DNA from: Mycolicibacterium sp. P1-5
Lineage (GTDB): Bacteria > Actinomycetota > Actinomycetes > Mycobacteriales > Mycobacteriaceae
DNA: 64,000 bases
Reading direction: 5' to 3'
NCBI RefSeq assembly: GCF_008329565.1
Contig: NZ_NPKT01000001.1
Coordinates: 62,001-126,000 of the forward strand
The translations under genes were made by a program, and so were the position numbers. The stretch's first letter is position 1. Each line of letters opens with the position of its first letter. This document shows positions 60,483 to 64,000 of this stretch, in pieces. The notes below the pieces were generated by a model, which was not told the origin of the DNA, ran no database searches, and worked only from the letters and a program-made list of their open reading frames with translations.

Positions 60483-62783
60483 ATGGCTTACCCGGTGCTG
60501 TCCACCTATCGCCTTCAACTACGGGGCGCTTCGGCGGGCGACGCGTTCACTTTCGCCGACGCCGAGAAACTCGTCGACTATCTCGACGGGCTCGGCATCT
60601 CACACCTCTACCTGTCCCCCATCCTGACCGCCGCGCCGGGCTCCACCCACGGTTACGACGTCACCGATCCGACGACGGTGTCCGAGGAACTGGGCGGTGC
60701 CGAGGGCTTGGCCCGACTGGCCGAGGCGGCCAAGTCCCGCGGGCTGGGATTGGTCGTCGACATCGTGCCCAACCACGTCGGAGTGGACCAGCCACAGCGC
60801 AACCCCTGGTGGTGGGATGTGCTGCAGCACGGTCGGCAGTCTCCCTATGCGACGTACTTCGATATCGACTGGTCAGCTGACCCCGAAGGACGAATCCTGT
60901 TGCCAGTGTTGGGTTCTGAAGGCGATGTCGCGGACCTGAAGGTCGACGGCGACCTGCTGCGGCTCGGCGACTTGGCGTTCCCGATCGCTCCCGGCACCGG
61001 CGACGGCTCCGGCGCCGAAGTGCACGACCGCCAGGCGTACAAGCTGATCGGGTGGCGCAACGGCGTGTGTGGCTACCGCAGGTTCTTCTCGATCACCTCG
61101 CTGGCGGGTCTGCGCCAGGAGGACCGGGTGGTGTTCGAGAAGTCGCACACCGAAGTGGCCCGCTGGTTCACCGACGGTCTGGTCGACGGTGTGCGCATCG
61201 ATCACCCCGATGGCCTGACCGATCCCGCCGGGTACCTGCGCTGGCTGCGCGAACTGACCGGGCCGCAGGCCTGGATCGTCATCGAGAAGATCCTCGGTGT
61301 CGACGAGCCGCTCGACCCGTCGCTGCCCATCGACGGCACGACCGGCTACGACGTACTACGCGAAGTCGGCGGGATCTTCGTCGACCCGACCGGCGCCGAG
61401 GCGCTGACCGAACTCGTCGATGCCAACGGGTTCGATTACGCCGGCGCACCGGAACTGTTGCGCCAGTTGAAGATCGGCGCGGCAACCAATACCCTGTCCA
61501 GCGAGCTGGCCCGGCTGTGTCGCTCGATCGCGGCGACGGTGGGTGCCGATCACCCGCAGTTGCCGGACGCCGTGGTGGCCCTGCTGACGAATGTCGGAGT
61601 GTATCGGTCGGATTACCTGAATCTGTCCACGGTGCTGGCAGGCGCGATCGCGCACACCGCTGCCGCCAAGCCGGAGCTCGCCGTTCCGCTGGAGCTGGTA
61701 TCGGCCGCGCTGGCCGGTGACTCCGAACCGGGCGCACGGCTACAGCAACTGTGCGGGGCGATGACAGCGAAGTCGGTGGAGGACTGCTACTTCTATCGCG
61801 ACGCCCGGCTGGTTTCGCTCAACGAGGTCGGTGGCGAGCCGGAGCGGTTCGGCGTCAGCGCCGCGGAGTTCCATCGCAGAGCGGTGGTTCGCGGTCGGCT
61901 GTGGCCGAAGTCGATGACCACGCTGTCCACCCACGACACCAAACGCGGCGAGGATGTGCGGGCCCGTATCGGTGTGCTGTCGCAGGTGCCGTCGCTGTGG
62001 GCCGAGTTCGTGGGTAGTTGGCAGACCACCACGCCAGCGCCGGATCCTGCGACTGCATTGTTCCTGCTGCAGAACATGTTCGGGGTGTGGCCGGCCGACG
62101 GGCAGATCACCGACGAGCTGCGCGCCCGCCTGCATGCCTACACCGAGAAGGCGATCCGGGAAGCCGGCTGGCATACCTCGTGGAACGACCCGGACACCGC
62201 CTTCGAGGACGGAGTGCACGCCTGGCTCGACGCCATCCTGGACGGTCCGGTGGCCACCGAGATGACCGGCGTGGTGGTCCAACTCGAGCCGCACGCGCAC
62301 AGCGACGCGCTCGGTCAAAAGCTGCTGGCGCTGACCGTCCCCGGCATCCCCGACGTCTATCAGGGCACCGAGCTGTGGGAAGACAGCCTCGTCGACCCCG
62401 ACAACCGCAGGCCGGTCGACTACTCGGTACGCGGTGCTGAACTGGAACGCCTGTCACACAGCAAGATTCGGGTGGTCCGAGCGGCGCTGCACGCCCGCCG
62501 AGATCACCCCGAAGCGTTCCTGTCCGGCGACTACCGCCCGGTGCTCGCCACCGGCGTTGCCGCTCCGCACATCGTGGCGTTCCAACGAGGGGTGGACGTG
62601 CTGGTCGCGGTAACCCGCTGGACCGTCCACCTTCACCACGACGGCTGGGGTGACACGGTTCTGCCGCTGCCGGAGGGGGTGTGGACCGACCGGCTGACGG
62701 GCGCGCGCTGGACGGGTCCGATACCGGCCGGTGACCTGTTCGCCGAGCTGCCCGTCGTTCTGCTGGAGAAATCAGATGCCTGA
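60483..62783 (+). CDS. treY: Maltooligosyltrehalose synthase
   Basis: 766-residue GH13 enzyme turning the reducing end of maltodextrin into a trehalose unit. ATG start at 60483 (MAYPVLSTYRLQLRG). 'GISHLYLSPILTAAPGSTHGYDVTDPTTVSEELGG', 'VDIVPNHVG', 'DGVRIDHPDGLTDP', 'WIVIEKILG' and 'STHDTKRGEDVRARI' are the family motifs. Overlaps treZ by 8 nt. Confidence 0.97.
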   Translation: MAYPVLSTYRLQLRGASAGDAFTFADAEKLVDYLDGLGISHLYLSPILTAAPGSTHGYDVTDPTTVSEELGGAEGLARLAEAAKSRGLGLVVDIVPNHVGVDQPQRNPWWWDVLQHGRQSPYATYFDIDWSADPEGRILLPVLGSEGDVADLKVDGDLLRLGDLAFPIAPGTGDGSGAEVHDRQAYKLIGWRNGVCGYRRFFSITSLAGLRQEDRVVFEKSHTEVARWFTDGLVDGVRIDHPDGLTDPAGYLRWLRELTGPQAWIVIEKILGVDEPLDPSLPIDGTTGYDVLREVGGIFVDPTGAEALTELVDANGFDYAGAPELLRQLKIGAATNTLSSELARLCRSIAATVGADHPQLPDAVVALLTNVGVYRSDYLNLSTVLAGAIAHTAAAKPELAVPLELVSAALAGDSEPGARLQQLCGAMTAKSVEDCYFYRDARLVSLNEVGGEPERFGVSAAEFHRRAVVRGRLWPKSMTTLSTHDTKRGEDVRARIGVLSQVPSLWAEFVGSWQTTTPAPDPATALFLLQNMFGVWPADGQITDELRARLHAYTEKAIREAGWHTSWNDPDTAFEDGVHAWLDAILDGPVATEMTGVVVQLEPHAHSDALGQKLLALTVPGIPDVYQGTELWEDSLVDPDNRRPVDYSVRGAELERLSHSKIRVVRAALHARRDHPEAFLSGDYRPVLATGVAAPHIVAFQRGVDVLVAVTRWTVHLHHDGWGDTVLPLPEGVWTDRLTGARWTGPIPAGDLFAELPVVLLEKSDA

Positions 62784-64000
62784 ATTCGCGGTGTGGGCGC
62801 CGTTGCCACTGCTCGTGCGCGTCGACGTCGACGGGCAGCTCCACGACATGACCGCCGATGACGATGGCTGGTGGCGCGCGGAAGTCGACGGCGCTCCCGA
62901 CGCCCGGTACGGCTTCGTGCTGGACGATGATCCGGCCGTGTTGCCCGATCCGCGGTCCGCACGCCAGCCTGACGGCGTGCACGAACGGTCTCAGCTCTGG
63001 GACGCCTCGGCGGCCCAATGGTCGGACTCGCAGTGGGCGGGCCGCTCCATCGAGGGTGCGGTGATCTACGAGCTGCACACCGGCACGTTTACGGCGGAGG
63101 GCACCTTCGACGCCGCGATCGAGAAACTGGACCACCTGGTGGACCTCGGTGTCGACTTCGTCCAGCTGATGCCCGTCAACGCCTTCAACGGCGATCACGG
63201 CTGGGGGTACGACGGCGTGCTGTGGTACGCGGTGCACGAACCATACGGCGGCCCAGATGGTTTGGTGCGCCTGATCGATGCCGCGCATAACCGTGGTCTC
63301 GGTGTGCTGATCGACGCGGTGTTCAACCACCTCGGCCCGTCGGGTAACTACCTGCCCAAGTTCGGGCCGTATCTGTCCTCGGTGAGCAACCCGTGGGGCG
63401 AGGGCATCAACCTGGCCGGGCCCGACGCCGACGAGGTGCGCCGCTACATCATCGACTGCGCGCTGCGCTGGATGCGCGATTTCCACGCCGACGGGCTGCG
63501 GCTCGATGCGGTGCACGCGCTGGTCGACAACACGGCGATCCACATCCTCGAGGAGATGGCCGCCGAAACCGATGCGCTATCAGCGATTCTGGGCCGGCCG
63601 CTGTCGCTGATCGCCGAGAGCGACCTCAACGACCCACGGCTGATCACCCCCCGCGACCGCGGCGGATACGGCTTGACCGCGCAGTGGGACGACGACATCC
63701 ATCACGCCATCCACTCCGCGGTGTCGGGCGAACAGCAGGGCTACTACGCCGATTTCGGCTCCATCTCGGCGCTGGCCTCCACCTTGCAGAACGGCTACTT
63801 CCACGCCGGCACCTATTCATCGTTCCGGCACCGCAGGCACGGCAGGCCGCTGGACAAGACGCTCATCCCGGCGACCCGGCTGACGGCCTACACATGCACG
63901 CACGACCAGGTCGGCAATCGCGCAACCGGTGACCGGCCGTCGCAGAACCTCGATTACGGTCAGCTCGCCATCAAGGCCGCACTCGCGGTGGGGTCGCCCT
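62776..64000 (+). CDS. treZ: Maltooligosyltrehalose trehalohydrolase TreZ (partial, runs off the window)
   Basis: First 408 residues of a GH13 enzyme that releases trehalose from maltooligosyltrehalose. N-terminal 'MPEFAVWAPLPLLVRVDVDGQLH' is CBM48-like; then '[43 protein letters not shown]', 'VLIDAVFNHLGPSGNYL', nucleophile in 'DGLRLDAVHAL', acid in 'SLIAESDLNDP', and 'TCTHDQVGNRATGDR'. ATG overlaps the treY stop (8 nt). Confidence 0.96.
   Translation, partial: MPEFAVWAPLPLLVRVDVDGQLHDMTADDDGWWRAEVDGAPDARYGFVLDDDPAVLPDPRSARQPDGVHERSQLWDASAAQWSDSQWAGRSIEGAVIYELHTGTFTAEGTFDAAIEKLDHLVDLGVDFVQLMPVNAFNGDHGWGYDGVLWYAVHEPYGGPDGLVRLIDAAHNRGLGVLIDAVFNHLGPSGNYLPKFGPYLSSVSNPWGEGINLAGPDADEVRRYIIDCALRWMRDFHADGLRLDAVHALVDNTAIHILEEMAAETDALSAILGRPLSLIAESDLNDPRLITPRDRGGYGLTAQWDDDIHHAIHSAVSGEQQGYYADFGSISALASTLQNGYFHAGTYSSFRHRRHGRPLDKTLIPATRLTAYTCTHDQVGNRATGDRPSQNLDYGQLAIKAALAVGSP

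Noticed and set aside
62107..63543. 478-residue minus-strand frame opposite treY/treZ
   Set aside because: Antisense shadow without conserved content.

Overview
The window is chromosomal DNA from a mycobacterium, probably a Mycolicibacterium-type environmental species. The evidence is high GC, a complete Pup-proteasome system, an EspC-like/DUF1023 pair of the type VII secretion kind, DUF732 and Mtb12/LppK-type exported proteins, an F420-type (Ddn-like) reductase, a 13E12-family HNH gene, and many start codons only 6-8 nt downstream of a TANNNT -10 hexamer (leaderless promoters). No tRNA, rRNA, CRISPR array or insertion sequence is visible, and no stretch longer than 300 bases lacks a gene.

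Layout. Positions 1-19.0 kb hold a protein-export and protein-degradation block: helY (5' part), tatC, tatA, pafC, pafB, pafA, an EspC-like/DUF1023 pair, an SDR dehydrogenase, prcA, prcB, pup, dop, exported and membrane proteins, mpa, two LppK/Mtb12-type proteins, DUF503, trmI and a Cas4-like RecB nuclease. PafA and Dop attach and remove Pup, Mpa unfolds pupylated proteins, PrcBA degrades them, and PafBC are DNA-damage activators. This block follows the order of M. tuberculosis Rv2092c-Rv2119.

Positions 19.0-27.0 kb are accessory: a thioesterase, then an operon of an AveC-like membrane protein, a NorQ/CbbQ-type AAA+ ATPase and a NorD/CbbO-type VWA protein under a divergent TetR regulator. An ArsR/SRPBCC/flavodoxin operon (the SRPBCC gene with an apparent one-base deletion) and a 13E12 HNH gene with a LexA-type SOS box follow. 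The AveC/AAA+/VWA operon is the best candidate here for an undescribed system.

Positions 27.0-64.0 kb hold biosynthesis: lgt with trpA, trpB, trpC, a Trp-associated membrane gene and trpE; bcp; a decayed ABC ATPase; a P450/TetR pair; hisD-hisI; LysE and Ddn-like genes; nadABC with divergent nrtR; a LIP lipase; bioB with bsaP; bioQ; bioD, bioF and bioA; an acyltransferase; and the glycogen/trehalose genes treX, treY and treZ (treZ runs off the end). Gene content and order match M. tuberculosis Rv1562c-Rv1614, so the accessory segment sits at a junction between two blocks that lie far apart in M. tuberculosis.

Regulation is readable at several points: a 23-bp NrtR palindrome between nadA and nrtR, two BioQ boxes (one between bioB and bioQ, one over the end of bioA in front of bioF), an SOS box over the start of the 13E12 gene, and palindromes inside -35/-10 promoters for the AveC operon, the arsR operon and the P450 operon.
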